Under the pieces are notes generated by a model. That model was not told where the DNA came from and did no database searches. It worked only from the letters and a program-made list of their open reading frames with translations. The translations under genes were made by a program, and so were the position numbers. 64,000 nt of DNA from an uncultured Clostridia bacterium (GTDB taxonomy: Bacteria; Bacillota; Clostridia; Christensenellales; Borkfalkiaceae), in contig CANRIK010000001.1 in NCBI GenBank assembly GCA_947630705.1, positions 124,001 through 188,000 on the forward strand, written 5' to 3'. Of the stretch, positions 1 through 7,415 are shown piece by piece; position 1 is the stretch's first letter, and every line of letters begins with the position of its first letter.

Positions 1-600
1 GAGCTCCGCACTCTCGTTGCAATACACGCCGTTGAGTTTATTGTAAGAGGTCATTACCGCCGCCGGAGAGGACTTTTCGACTATCTTTTCAAATGCGGAG
101 AGATACAGTTCGTACAGACAGCGGTCGGAGACTACGCTGTCGCTCACTCCCCTCGCGGTCTCTCTGTTGTTCACGGCAAAATGCTTTACGCACGCGCCGA
201 CGCCCGTGGACTGCACGCCGTCCACATATGCAGAGCCGAGCTCTCCCGTAAGATAATTATCCTCGGAAAAATATTCGAAATTCCTGCCGTTGTAGGGGCT
301 GCGCTTTATGTTTATCGCCGGAGCGAGAAGAATATCCACTCCGCTTGCCGCCGCCTCCTCGCCTATGCGTTTGCCGACTCCGTACGCAAGACTGCGGTTG
401 AAGCTGTTGGCGAGGGCGGAATGTGCGGGAAAAGACGTTGCCGGAAGGGAATCCTTTAAACCGAGACTGTCTCCGCCGCCCTTCTGAACGCGAAGTCCGG
501 AGGGACCGTCGGCAAAACGAAGTTCTCCGGCATACCAGAAGTTTCTGCCTGTAATATATTCCGCTTTACTGCGGATTGTTTCGACGGTATATTTATTCAT
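1..600 (-). CDS. Glycoside hydrolase family 3 (beta-glucosidase-like), N-terminal 200 residues, cut by window edge
   Basis: I read 200 codons without a stop from the ATG at 600 down to base 1, so the gene runs off the left edge and about three quarters is missing. The translation matches the N-terminal TIM barrel of GH3 beta-glucosidases: FADGPSGLR near residue 30, LLAPAINIKRSPYNGRNFEY near 93-112 and the substrate-binding KHFAVNNRE near 139-147. The family hydrolyses terminal beta-linked glucose or xylose from oligosaccharides. The catalytic nucleophile Asp lies beyond the visible part. No signal peptide is visible at the start, which suggests a cytoplasmic enzyme. No Shine-Dalgarno is obvious upstream; a TTGCAA-17-TAAAAT promoter lies about 20 nt before the ATG. 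The exact substrate cannot be told from this fragment. Confidence 0.9.
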   Translation of the reverse strand, partial: MNKYTVETIRSKAEYITGRNFWYAGELRFADGPSGLRVQKGGGDSLGLKDSLPATSFPAHSALANSFNRSLAYGVGKRIGEEAAASGVDILLAPAINIKRSPYNGRNFEYFSEDNYLTGELGSAYVDGVQSTGVGACVKHFAVNNRETARGVSDSVVSDRCLYELYLSAFEKIVEKSSPAAVMTSYNKLNGVYCNESAEL

Positions 601-717
601 AAAAATTTATACTGAACATAATTTTACCATATTATATTTAATTTTGCAATTCGGTGAAGAGAATTTTTATAATATCTATGCGAATATATGCGGTTTTTTC
701 GGAATAATTTTATACGC

Positions 718-786
718 GTGGCGACCGTGAGCTTATACTCATGGCGACAGCGAGCTTTTACACATGGCGACAGCGAGCTCTTTTTC
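718..786. repeat. Three imperfect 23-bp tandem repeats
   Basis: Units 718-740, 741-763 and 764-786 share the core GGCGACAGCGAGCTTTTACAC, with the first unit most diverged. They sit in the gap between the GH3 start and the DUF378 terminator. No function is evident. A related GCGAGCT motif recurs at 61.3 kb. Confidence 0.8.
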
Positions 787-800
787 GGAATATTTAAATT

Positions 801-829
801 AAAGGAGAGGGCCGAGCCCTCTCCTTTAA
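801..829 (-). terminator. Rho-independent terminator of the DUF378 gene
   Basis: AAAGGAGAGGG and CCCTCTCCTTT form an 11-bp perfect stem around CCGAG, immediately after the stop codon at 831. On the minus strand it is followed by a short T/A-rich stretch. Confidence 0.8.
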
Positions 830-830
830 T

Positions 831-1091
831 TCAGACGCCCTGTTCTCTTTTACGGGCTTCTCTTTCGTTTTCATCCCTCATTGCAAGGCGCAGTCCGTGA
901 CCGGATATTATGGGCGAGATAATGAGCCATATCGCCGCAAGAGTTATTATCGAATACACTATGATTGAGCCGATGCTTCTGGGACCCTGAAATATCCAGC
1001 TTACGAGGTTGAAGTTGAATATGCCGTACAGTCCCCAATTCAGAGCGCCTACGATAACGAGTACGTAAGAAATGACGTTTGCTATTACCAT
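831..1091 (-). CDS. DUF378 family small membrane protein
   Basis: The gene encodes an 86-residue protein with two hydrophobic helices (about residues 3-25 and 38-62) and a charged tail, MRDENEREARKREQ. The first helix contains the VGALNWGLYGIFNFNLVSWIF pattern typical of DUF378 (YuzA-like) proteins, whose function is not known. The length fits the family. An AAGGAG Shine-Dalgarno lies 7 nt before the ATG and a strong hairpin follows the stop, so it is a single-gene unit. It is divergent from the membrane protein at 1199. Confidence 0.8.
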   Translation of the reverse strand: MVIANVISYVLVIVGALNWGLYGIFNFNLVSWIFQGPRSIGSIIVYSIITLAAIWLIISPIISGHGLRLAMRDENEREARKREQGV

Positions 1092-1163
1092 AAAAATATC
1101 TCCTTGAAAGAGAGTATGGACTTTATGGAAAAAATTATACGGTTCACGCGGCGGCCTTCTCCC

Positions 1164-1192
1164 TTGACAATACGGAATCGATATCCTATAAT
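1164..1192 (+). promoter_or_regulatory. Consensus vegetative promoter giving a leaderless start
   Basis: TTGACA (1164-1169), a 17-bp spacer and TATAAT (1187-1192) are a perfect sigma-A match. Only six bases separate the -10 box from the ATG at 1199, so the expected transcription start falls on the A of the start codon. There is no room for a Shine-Dalgarno. Confidence 0.85.
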
Positions 1193-1198
1193 ATAGTC

Positions 1199-2650
1199 AT
1201 GGGTAAAAACAAATGCGTAGACGTTACGCTGAAAGTTTTTACGGGTATCATGCTGTTTATCTCGCTCGTACTTACTTTCACCGTTTCGGACTACTACATA
1301 TTCGACAAATTCACACAGTATAATCCCCTGTTTATAATCAGTCAGTGGGTCAAGAAAACGGGGCTTCTTTTGCTGCCGCTTACGGTGTTCTTCAACAAGA
1401 GAAGTTGCGCCGACATTGCAAAATATCTTTTGCCGATATTCGTAATCATATCGGCGTGTACATACGGCGGATTCTTCGACATAACCATGCTGACGGACGA
1501 TGCTACGGACGCGCAGAAAGTCTATGCGAGCATAAACGAGTTCATTCCGAAGGGATTGCATATGCTGCTCTTCTTCCTTGAAGGGGAACTGATGCTCGCG
1601 GCGTGCGCGCTGCTTTTCGTCCGCGACGGATTCGGGATAAATCTGCGGTCGTTGAAATACTTTCCGGCCGCGGCGCTCGCGGTTATGCCGCTGAATATCT
1701 TTGAAAACTTTTACAACGAAAATCTGTTCGACAACCGTTCTCCGGAGTTTACGGACAGCTTCCTGCTGTTCAAAAGTTTTACCGTGTGGCACCTGCTGGT
1801 CGTTGCAATTCTGATTGCTTTTACGCTCGGCTGTTACTATTTTCTGCGCAACAAGCCGAGGGAAAAACAGCACGACTATCTCGCGGCGATGGCCATTATA
1901 CTGCTCATTCAGTATCACAGCAAAGATTCGGTGGTAATGGGCGACGGCTACAACGTCTACTACACCGTATTCGCCTGTATACCTCTGTTTATCTGCAATA
2001 TCGGCGTATACGTCGCCTGTCTTTCGGTGTTCCTCAAAAAGAGAGTGCTGTACGCAACCGCTTTCTTCGTGCATGCCGCCGGAGCCGTCACGGTGTTCCT
2101 GTACTTCGGTGACAGCATTTCCAATTACGGCATTTTCTGCGGATATTCCATACTGTATTTCTGTCTGACGCACTGTCTGCTGTTCGTGCTGTCGGTGCTT
2201 CCCACGGCTCTCGGACACTATAAGTTCAGACCGAAAGACGCGATTATCCCCCTTATTTATTATTGCGTGGTCATAGTTGTCGCGGCCATATCGAGCGCGC
2301 TCGTCACATCGGCTTCCATGGAATTTTCGTACGGCGGATACACTCTCGCAGAGAGCGAATGGCTGTATCCGAACTATGCGTTTACGCAGAAAAATCCTCT
2401 GCCCATACCCGAGCCCGTGCTGAACGTGAGAATATGGAGATGCGACATGAATATCGCATACCTGATAATTCTCTATGCGGTGTATGTGGCGCTGTTCTAT
2501 GCGATGAACGGAGCGTATTACGCCTTCCTCGCCATACGCGGACGTATTTTGAAGAGACGTGCGCCGGCCGTCGGAGTCTCCGAGATTCCCAACGAAATGG
2601 CGGAAGCGGCGTTCTCCGACGATTCCGAAAAGGACGGCAAAGAAACTTAA
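1199..2650 (+). CDS. Polytopic membrane protein of unknown function
   Basis: The gene encodes 483 residues with about 11-12 hydrophobic segments spread over residues 9-450, for example ITGIMLFISLVLTFTV-like segment 1 near 14-30 and IAYLIILYAVYVALFYAM near 418-440. A short charged cytoplasmic tail follows (KRRAPAVGVSEIPNEM onward). I recognise no transporter or enzyme motif. A hydrophilic stretch near residues 380-415 (GGYTLAESEWLYPNYAF) is probably an extracytoplasmic loop. The gene is monocistronic: a perfect promoter abuts the start codon and a strong terminator follows. The antisense frame across it is long but encodes a low-complexity charged translation, so the plus strand is the real one. 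Confidence 0.8.
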   Translation: MGKNKCVDVTLKVFTGIMLFISLVLTFTVSDYYIFDKFTQYNPLFIISQWVKKTGLLLLPLTVFFNKRSCADIAKYLLPIFVIISACTYGGFFDITMLTDDATDAQKVYASINEFIPKGLHMLLFFLEGELMLAACALLFVRDGFGINLRSLKYFPAAALAVMPLNIFENFYNENLFDNRSPEFTDSFLLFKSFTVWHLLVVAILIAFTLGCYYFLRNKPREKQHDYLAAMAIILLIQYHSKDSVVMGDGYNVYYTVFACIPLFICNIGVYVACLSVFLKKRVLYATAFFVHAAGAVTVFLYFGDSISNYGIFCGYSILYFCLTHCLLFVLSVLPTALGHYKFRPKDAIIPLIYYCVVIVVAAISSALVTSASMEFSYGGYTLAESEWLYPNYAFTQKNPLPIPEPVLNVRIWRCDMNIAYLIILYAVYVALFYAMNGAYYAFLAIRGRILKRRAPAVGVSEIPNEMAEAAFSDDSEKDGKET

Positions 2651-2660
2651 TATCCTAATA

Positions 2661-2693
2661 AAATCCCCCTCGGCAAGCCGAGGGGGATTTTTT
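2661..2693 (+). terminator. Strong rho-independent terminator
   Basis: A 14-bp perfect stem (AAATCCCCCTCGGC with its complement) and a T tract follow 10 nt after the stop of the membrane protein. Confidence 0.95.
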
Positions 2694-2750
2694 CTTTATC
2701 GTTTTTCGACAGATTTTTTATTGTTTTCCCTTTTTTCAAGGATTGTTTCC

Positions 2751-4541
2751 TTATTTATGAACGGACGGCTGTCTATGCGCGTAGTCCTTTACAGAGTTGG
2801 ATATGTTCTTCATATGGTCGCCTATTCTCTCCATATTCAGCGCAAGCTGTAAAAATATTGCGCCGGCTTCGGGAGTGCATCTGTTTTCGTTGAGGCGGCG
2901 CAGATGAGACTCCTGCATGGTCGTGCACATATCGTCGGTGGCCTGCTCCTCCTCGTCTATCTTGCGCATATAGCTCAAATCGATTTTTTCGAAGGTCATC
3001 TCCACGTTTTTGTACAGCTCCGTGAGATGCAGATCCATCTGACGTATCTCGTCTACGGCATGCTCCGAAAAGGTTATCTTGTCCTTTACGGCCGTTTGCG
3101 CATATTCCACTATATTTTCGGCGTAATCGCCTATTCTTTCGAGGTCGCTGGTCACGTGGTAGAACGACGAGAGTTTCTTTTCGTCGGTCTGGGAAAGGGG
3201 CTCCAAAGAGAGCTTTACGAGGTAGGACGATATATAGTGATTATACTCGTTTATGTGCTTTTCGCGCTGGTTGAAATAATCTATCTGCGAAAGGTCGCCG
3301 GAGAGCAGCATTTCAAGGGAAAGTTTGTAGTTTTCAAAGGCAAGTTTGCCCATTTTGACTATCTGCTTGCGCGCCTGACCTATGGCGATTGCCGGAGTTT
3401 TGAGCATGCGGTAGTCGAGGGTCTCGTCCTCTTCTCCTTCCGCCGTTCTGACTCCCTTCTTCTCGCGGACGACAAACATTGCGAGCTTGACGAGGAATTT
3501 CTGGAACGGCAGCAAGATGAGCGTTGTGACTATGTTGAAGAACATATGGAAAACGGCTATCTGTATCGCGATTACGCCCGGAATCATGCTCTGCAACGCG
3601 AAGGCTATTCCGCCGCTTACAACGGGGAAAGACAGCGGAATTATAAAGATTATGCCGCCTATCAGGTTGAACGAGAAATGGACGAATGCCGTGCGCCTTG
3701 CGTTTACGTTTGTGCCGAGCGAGGAAAGAAGCGCCGTAATACAGGTTCCCACGTTGGTTCCCAGAATTACGAACATTGCAAACGGTAAATCAACCGCGCC
3801 CGAAGCCGCCAAAGACATGACTATCGCGGTTACGGCCGCAGACGACTGCACAAGACCCGTAAGCGCCGCGCCGAGAAGGAACAGAATGGGTATCTGCCAA
3901 GTCAAATTGCCGTTTGAGTTACCGCCGATTGCGGCAAACATCTCTTTGACAGCCGAAGCTATCGGATTATCTATGGCCTGACCGCCGGAAATTATTTTTT
4001 CGGACAAAAGTCCGCCCATAGACGCCGACATCGTTTCCATTCCTATAAAAATGAGGCCGAGACCCGCGAGAATAAGACCGATATATTTTATTATATCGCG
4101 TTTACCGAGCATATTCATAAGAACGCCGACAAAAGCCAAAGCCGCAAATATCGAAGTTATTTCAAGCGCGCCGCCAGTCGTCGATACCGCAGTTATAAGC
4201 GCAGTAATCGTAGTGCCGATATTTGCGCCCATAATTACGGATACCGCCTGCGTAAGGGTCATGAGACCCACGTTTACAAAACCGACTATCATGACGGTGG
4301 TCGCGGAAGAACTTGTTACGAGCGCCGTGACCGCAGCTCCCGTTCCTACGCCTATAAAGCGATTCTTGGTAGCCTTTGCCATTAGTCTGCGCATATGTCT
4401 GCCGGCGGCTTTTTCAAGGTTGTTGCCCATCATGTTCATTCCGACAATAAAAGCGGCTATTCCGCCGAGCAGCAACATGAAGTTATTAATTATGGAAAGA
4501 ACTTCGTTAAGTCCGAGTGCAACCAACAGAGACGAACCCAT
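2751..4541 (-). CDS. Na+/phosphate cotransporter family protein with C-terminal PhoU domain
   Basis: The gene encodes 596 residues. Residues about 15-345 are membrane-embedded and contain the two inverted NptA-type repeats, each with its signature: TALVTSSSATTVMIVG near 72-87 and TGLVQSSAAVTAIVM near 228-242. Residues about 380-590 are a helical PhoU-like region (FENYKLSLEMLLSGDL; SDLERIGDYAENIVEYA; LNMERIGDHMKNISNSV). Proteins of this architecture (YjbB/NptA-like) couple Na+ gradients to phosphate movement; direction of transport in bacterial members is not certain. It stands alone, not in a pst operon. The promoter TTGACA-17/18-TACAAT lies upstream, in the space shared with trmL. Confidence 0.9.
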   Translation of the reverse strand: MGSSLLVALGLNEVLSIINNFMLLLGGIAAFIVGMNMMGNNLEKAAGRHMRRLMAKATKNRFIGVGTGAAVTALVTSSSATTVMIVGFVNVGLMTLTQAVSVIMGANIGTTITALITAVSTTGGALEITSIFAALAFVGVLMNMLGKRDIIKYIGLILAGLGLIFIGMETMSASMGGLLSEKIISGGQAIDNPIASAVKEMFAAIGGNSNGNLTWQIPILFLLGAALTGLVQSSAAVTAIVMSLAASGAVDLPFAMFVILGTNVGTCITALLSSLGTNVNARRTAFVHFSFNLIGGIIFIIPLSFPVVSGGIAFALQSMIPGVIAIQIAVFHMFFNIVTTLILLPFQKFLVKLAMFVVREKKGVRTAEGEEDETLDYRMLKTPAIAIGQARKQIVKMGKLAFENYKLSLEMLLSGDLSQIDYFNQREKHINEYNHYISSYLVKLSLEPLSQTDEKKLSSFYHVTSDLERIGDYAENIVEYAQTAVKDKITFSEHAVDEIRQMDLHLTELYKNVEMTFEKIDLSYMRKIDEEEQATDDMCTTMQESHLRRLNENRCTPEAGAIFLQLALNMERIGDHMKNISNSVKDYAHRQPSVHK

Positions 4542-4723
4542 ATTTCACTCTCAAATAAAATTAATGGAATTATAAATTCCACCTTTTATATTGTAACAGC
4601 AAACGTTCATAAATGTCAATTAAAATTTTTATCCTTTAAATATTGCAATTTTCGACGCGATACTATAAAATTAACAGAGTAATTTGAAAAGGATCGCCGC
4701 AAAATGCGCGGCAATGTAAATTT

Positions 4724-5218
4724 ATGTTCAATATTGTGCTTGTCGAACCCGAAATTCCGCAAAATACCGGCAATATAGCGAGGACCTGCGCCGCCACCGG
4801 CTCAAAACTGCACCTCGTAAGGCCTCTCGGCTTCGAGGTGTCGGACAAATATTTAAAGCGCGCCGGTCTCGACTATTGGAACGACGTGGAAATTTTTTAC
4901 TACGATTCGATAGACGAGGTGTTTGAAAAATTCCACTCCTCCCGTTTCTGGTTCTTTACCACGAAAGGGCTGAACGTCTATTCGGACGCAAAGCTCTCTT
5001 ACGGAGACTTTCTGGTGTTCGGCAAGGAGAGCAAGGGACTGCCGGAGGAACTTTTGAAGGCGAGAAGAGACAGCTGCCTGCGTATTCCCATGTTAAAAGA
5101 CACGAGGAGCCTGAATCTTTCCAATTCCGTGGCAGTCGCCGTATACGAGGGATTGAGACAGTCGGGATTCGAAGGATTCAGAACGCGCGGACAGTTACAT
5201 AATTTAAAATGGGATTAA
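4724..5218 (+). CDS. trmL: tRNA (cytidine/uridine-34-2'-O)-methyltransferase
   Basis: The 164-residue SPOUT-class methyltransferase has the three knotted-fold motifs: EIPQNTGNIARTC (residues 9-21), FGKESKGLPE near 106 and the C-terminal SLNLSNSVAVAVYE near 128-141. TrmL 2'-O-methylates the wobble base of tRNA-Leu isoacceptors using SAM. Length equals the family norm. The start at 4724 has no good Shine-Dalgarno, but upstream in-frame options are closed, and MFNIVLVEPEIPQNTGN is the canonical N terminus. Confidence 0.92.
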   Translation: MFNIVLVEPEIPQNTGNIARTCAATGSKLHLVRPLGFEVSDKYLKRAGLDYWNDVEIFYYDSIDEVFEKFHSSRFWFFTTKGLNVYSDAKLSYGDFLVFGKESKGLPEELLKARRDSCLRIPMLKDTRSLNLSNSVAVAVYEGLRQSGFEGFRTRGQLHNLKWD

Positions 5219-5222
5219 CTCC

Positions 5223-5251
5223 TTTACATTTTCGATTATTTATATTATAAT
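5223..5251 (+). promoter_or_regulatory. Promoter giving leaderless rdgB start
   Basis: TTTACA (5223-5228), a 17-bp spacer and TATAAT (5246-5251) precede the rdgB ATG at 5258 by six bases, so transcription is predicted to start at the ATG itself. Confidence 0.8.
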
Positions 5252-5257
5252 ATTGTT

Positions 5258-5830
5258 ATGGAACTCGATAAAATAGTCGTTGCCACCGGCAACAAGGGTA
5301 AGTTGAAGGAAATTCGGGATATTTTTACCGACGTGGAACTTGTATCAATGGGCGAACTCGGCTTTAACGAGACTATCGAAGAGACAGGAAAAAATTTCCG
5401 TGCAAACGCAAAAATCAAGGCAGAGGCAATCTGTAAAAAGTACGGTCTGCCGGCCCTTGCCGACGACTCGGGGCTGTGCGTGGACGGACTGAACGGCGCG
5501 CCCGGGATATATTCGGCAAGATTTTCCGGCGAGGGCGAGGCCGCCAACAGAAAACTGCTTTTAAAGAGAATGGAGCACGTCTATGACAGAAAGGCGCACT
5601 TCGAATGTGCGGTATGCCTCTATTTGCCGGACGGTCATACATATTTCGGAGAGGGCAGAACTTACGGCAAAATACTCTACGAGGAGATAGGCGAAAACGG
5701 CTTCGGTTACGACTGTCTGTTCTTTTCCGACGACCTTAAAAAGTCCTTCGGCATTGCAACGGAAGAGGAAAAAAACTCCGTTTCGCACCGCTTCCGCGCT
5801 TTGCAGGATCTTAAAGGCAAGCTGAAATAA
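5258..5830 (+). CDS. rdgB: XTP/dITP diphosphatase (non-canonical purine NTP pyrophosphatase, RdgB/HAM1)
   Basis: The 190-residue enzyme hydrolyses dITP, dHAPTP and XTP to monophosphates, keeping deaminated purines out of DNA and RNA. Family motifs are intact: TGNKGKLKEI (9-18), FRANAKIKAEA (47-57), ADDSGLCVDGLNGAPGIYSA (66-85, including the catalytic Asp) and SHRFRALQDLK at the C terminus. MELDKIVVATGNKGK is the normal start, although no ribosome-binding site is possible because the -10 box is six bases upstream. It is followed after three bases by a yfcE-type phosphodiesterase, a common Firmicutes pairing. Confidence 0.95.
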   Translation: MELDKIVVATGNKGKLKEIRDIFTDVELVSMGELGFNETIEETGKNFRANAKIKAEAICKKYGLPALADDSGLCVDGLNGAPGIYSARFSGEGEAANRKLLLKRMEHVYDRKAHFECAVCLYLPDGHTYFGEGRTYGKILYEEIGENGFGYDCLFFSDDLKKSFGIATEEEKNSVSHRFRALQDLKGKLK

Positions 5831-5833
5831 GTC

Positions 5834-6316
5834 ATGAAAACCATTGTTGTTATATCCGACACTCACGGCAACCGTCGGGGCATAGAATCACTTTTCCCCG
5901 TCATGGAAGAGAGCGACATGATAATCCACCTCGGCGATACCTCGCAGGATGGCGGATTCATCCGCGAAAAATTTCCGGACAAGACCTATCTGTTGAACGG
6001 CAACTGCGACCTATACAAGTTGGGGGAGGACGAGCTCGTTCTCGAAGCCGAAAAAGTTAAAATCTTTGCCTGCCACGGCCACAGATATTCGGTAAAATCC
6101 ACCTACGGAAAACTCGCGGCGCGCGCAAGAGAGCTGGGCTGTTCGGTCGCGCTTTACGGGCACACGCACAGAGCCGTCGAGGAGACTTGCGGAGATATTC
6201 TGGTAGTCAATCCCGGAACAATGTCGAGATATTCCCATAAAAGTTATTGCTATCTTATTATTAACGGCGACAAGGCGGTTGCGAAAATCGTTGACGCCGA
6301 CGAGAGGAACTTATGA
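5834..6316 (+). CDS. YfcE/MJ0936-family metallophosphoesterase
   Basis: The 160-residue calcineurin-like phosphodiesterase has the two-metal site motifs in order: SDTHGN (8-13), HLGDTSQDG (33-41), NGNCD (56-60), CHGHRY (75-80) and YGHTHRAVEE (109-118). Members hydrolyse phosphodiesters in vitro; the cellular substrate is unknown. It sits three bases after rdgB and overlaps the next gene by 4 bp (ATGA), so all three are cotranscribed. Confidence 0.9.
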   Translation: MKTIVVISDTHGNRRGIESLFPVMEESDMIIHLGDTSQDGGFIREKFPDKTYLLNGNCDLYKLGEDELVLEAEKVKIFACHGHRYSVKSTYGKLAARARELGCSVALYGHTHRAVEETCGDILVVNPGTMSRYSHKSYCYLIINGDKAVAKIVDADERNL

Positions 6317-7290
6317 AATTCAAACATACCTTCCACGTATTCGTGGACAACTTTTCGGTGATTTACAAACAGCTCTTATACAGGCTGATAATCGCCGTAA
6401 TCGCGTTTCTGATAAGCTGGGGGTGTCTCACTCCCTTTATCACGGAATTTATAAATTCGCAGGCGTTCAACTCCCTTACTTCGGGAATAGGTTCGTTCGT
6501 AAGCGAGCTTTTGCAAGGGCACGTGGACATGCTCGCGCAGATATCTTCAAATATTTCCGTTGCGTACGAGCAAGTGCTCGACTTGCTGAACACCAGAATG
6601 ACACAGATAGTGCTCACGGCAATTTTGCTTCTGTTCGTATACATAGTTCAGAAATGGTTCACGGGTCTCGGAAACTACACCACCGCCGTCATAATCAACG
6701 ATAAGATGGCGTTGAGAAAGACCTCTCCCTTTATAAATACTCTCATAAGCCATTTCAAAGAGGCGGCGATATATAATCTCATCTACGCTCCTCTCACCGT
6801 TTTATACGACGTGGCAATCGCCGTGGCATTGATTGCGGTGCTGTTCTTTATGCTCAACGGAATGGGATATCTGTTTATAAGCATATTCCTGTTCATGCTC
6901 ATAATGATAGCTTCGATAGGCGTGAAAATGACATTCACGTGCGACTGGCTTCCGGCGCTGATACGCGGAAAAATGGGACAGAAAAAATCCATAATTTATA
7001 CCTTTTCGCGCAAGAACAAGAACACTATCAACGTCTATTCCAACTTCATAGTGCTCGAACTGATAATTCTTGCAATCAACGTGATGGCGTTCTTCTTCAC
7101 ATTGGGCGTCGGACTGCTTATTACGATTCCGGCAAGCTATGTAATCTTGCTGTGCTTCGAAATGGTCAACTATTACGATTCGAAGGAACTTAAATATTTC
7201 CTCGATAAATACACGATAATAAAGTCGGAAAAAGAACGCGTTATTACAAGAGAACAGTTTTTCAGAGGCGACGACTCCGACGAGGATTGA
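6313..7290 (+). CDS. Membrane protein of unknown function
   Basis: The gene encodes 325 residues with about six hydrophobic segments (near residues 25-45, 95-112, 155-178, 185-205, 245-270 and 270-285). The loop SSNISVAYEQVLDLLNTRMT between the first two is probably outside. The tail is acidic (FFRGDDSDED). I do not recognise the family. A GAGG Shine-Dalgarno lies 6 nt before the ATG, within the last codons of the phosphoesterase gene, and the 4-bp overlap indicates translational coupling. It is the last gene of the rdgB operon. Confidence 0.8.
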   Translation: MKFKHTFHVFVDNFSVIYKQLLYRLIIAVIAFLISWGCLTPFITEFINSQAFNSLTSGIGSFVSELLQGHVDMLAQISSNISVAYEQVLDLLNTRMTQIVLTAILLLFVYIVQKWFTGLGNYTTAVIINDKMALRKTSPFINTLISHFKEAAIYNLIYAPLTVLYDVAIAVALIAVLFFMLNGMGYLFISIFLFMLIMIASIGVKMTFTCDWLPALIRGKMGQKKSIIYTFSRKNKNTINVYSNFIVLELIILAINVMAFFFTLGVGLLITIPASYVILLCFEMVNYYDSKELKYFLDKYTIIKSEKERVITREQFFRGDDSDED

Positions 7291-7321
7291 TAAAAAATAC
7301 TTGTTTTTGCAAACTTTTTTC

Positions 7322-7353
7322 ACTTCCCCCCTTTACAAGGGGAAGTTTTTTTT
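7322..7353 (+). terminator. Rho-independent terminator of the rdgB operon
   Basis: ACTTCCCC pairs with GGGGAAGT, followed by eight T residues. Confidence 0.9.
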
Positions 7354-7415
7354 ATATAATTAATTGAGGTATAAGGGCAATAAATTTCCTGTATACATAA
7401 ATAAAGGAGGAAAAG

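Noticed and set aside
1085..2218. Long open frame antisense to the membrane protein at 1199
   Set aside because: Its translation is a charged, low-complexity shadow (rich in Q, E, R, H). The plus-strand frame has a perfect promoter, terminator and clear membrane helices.
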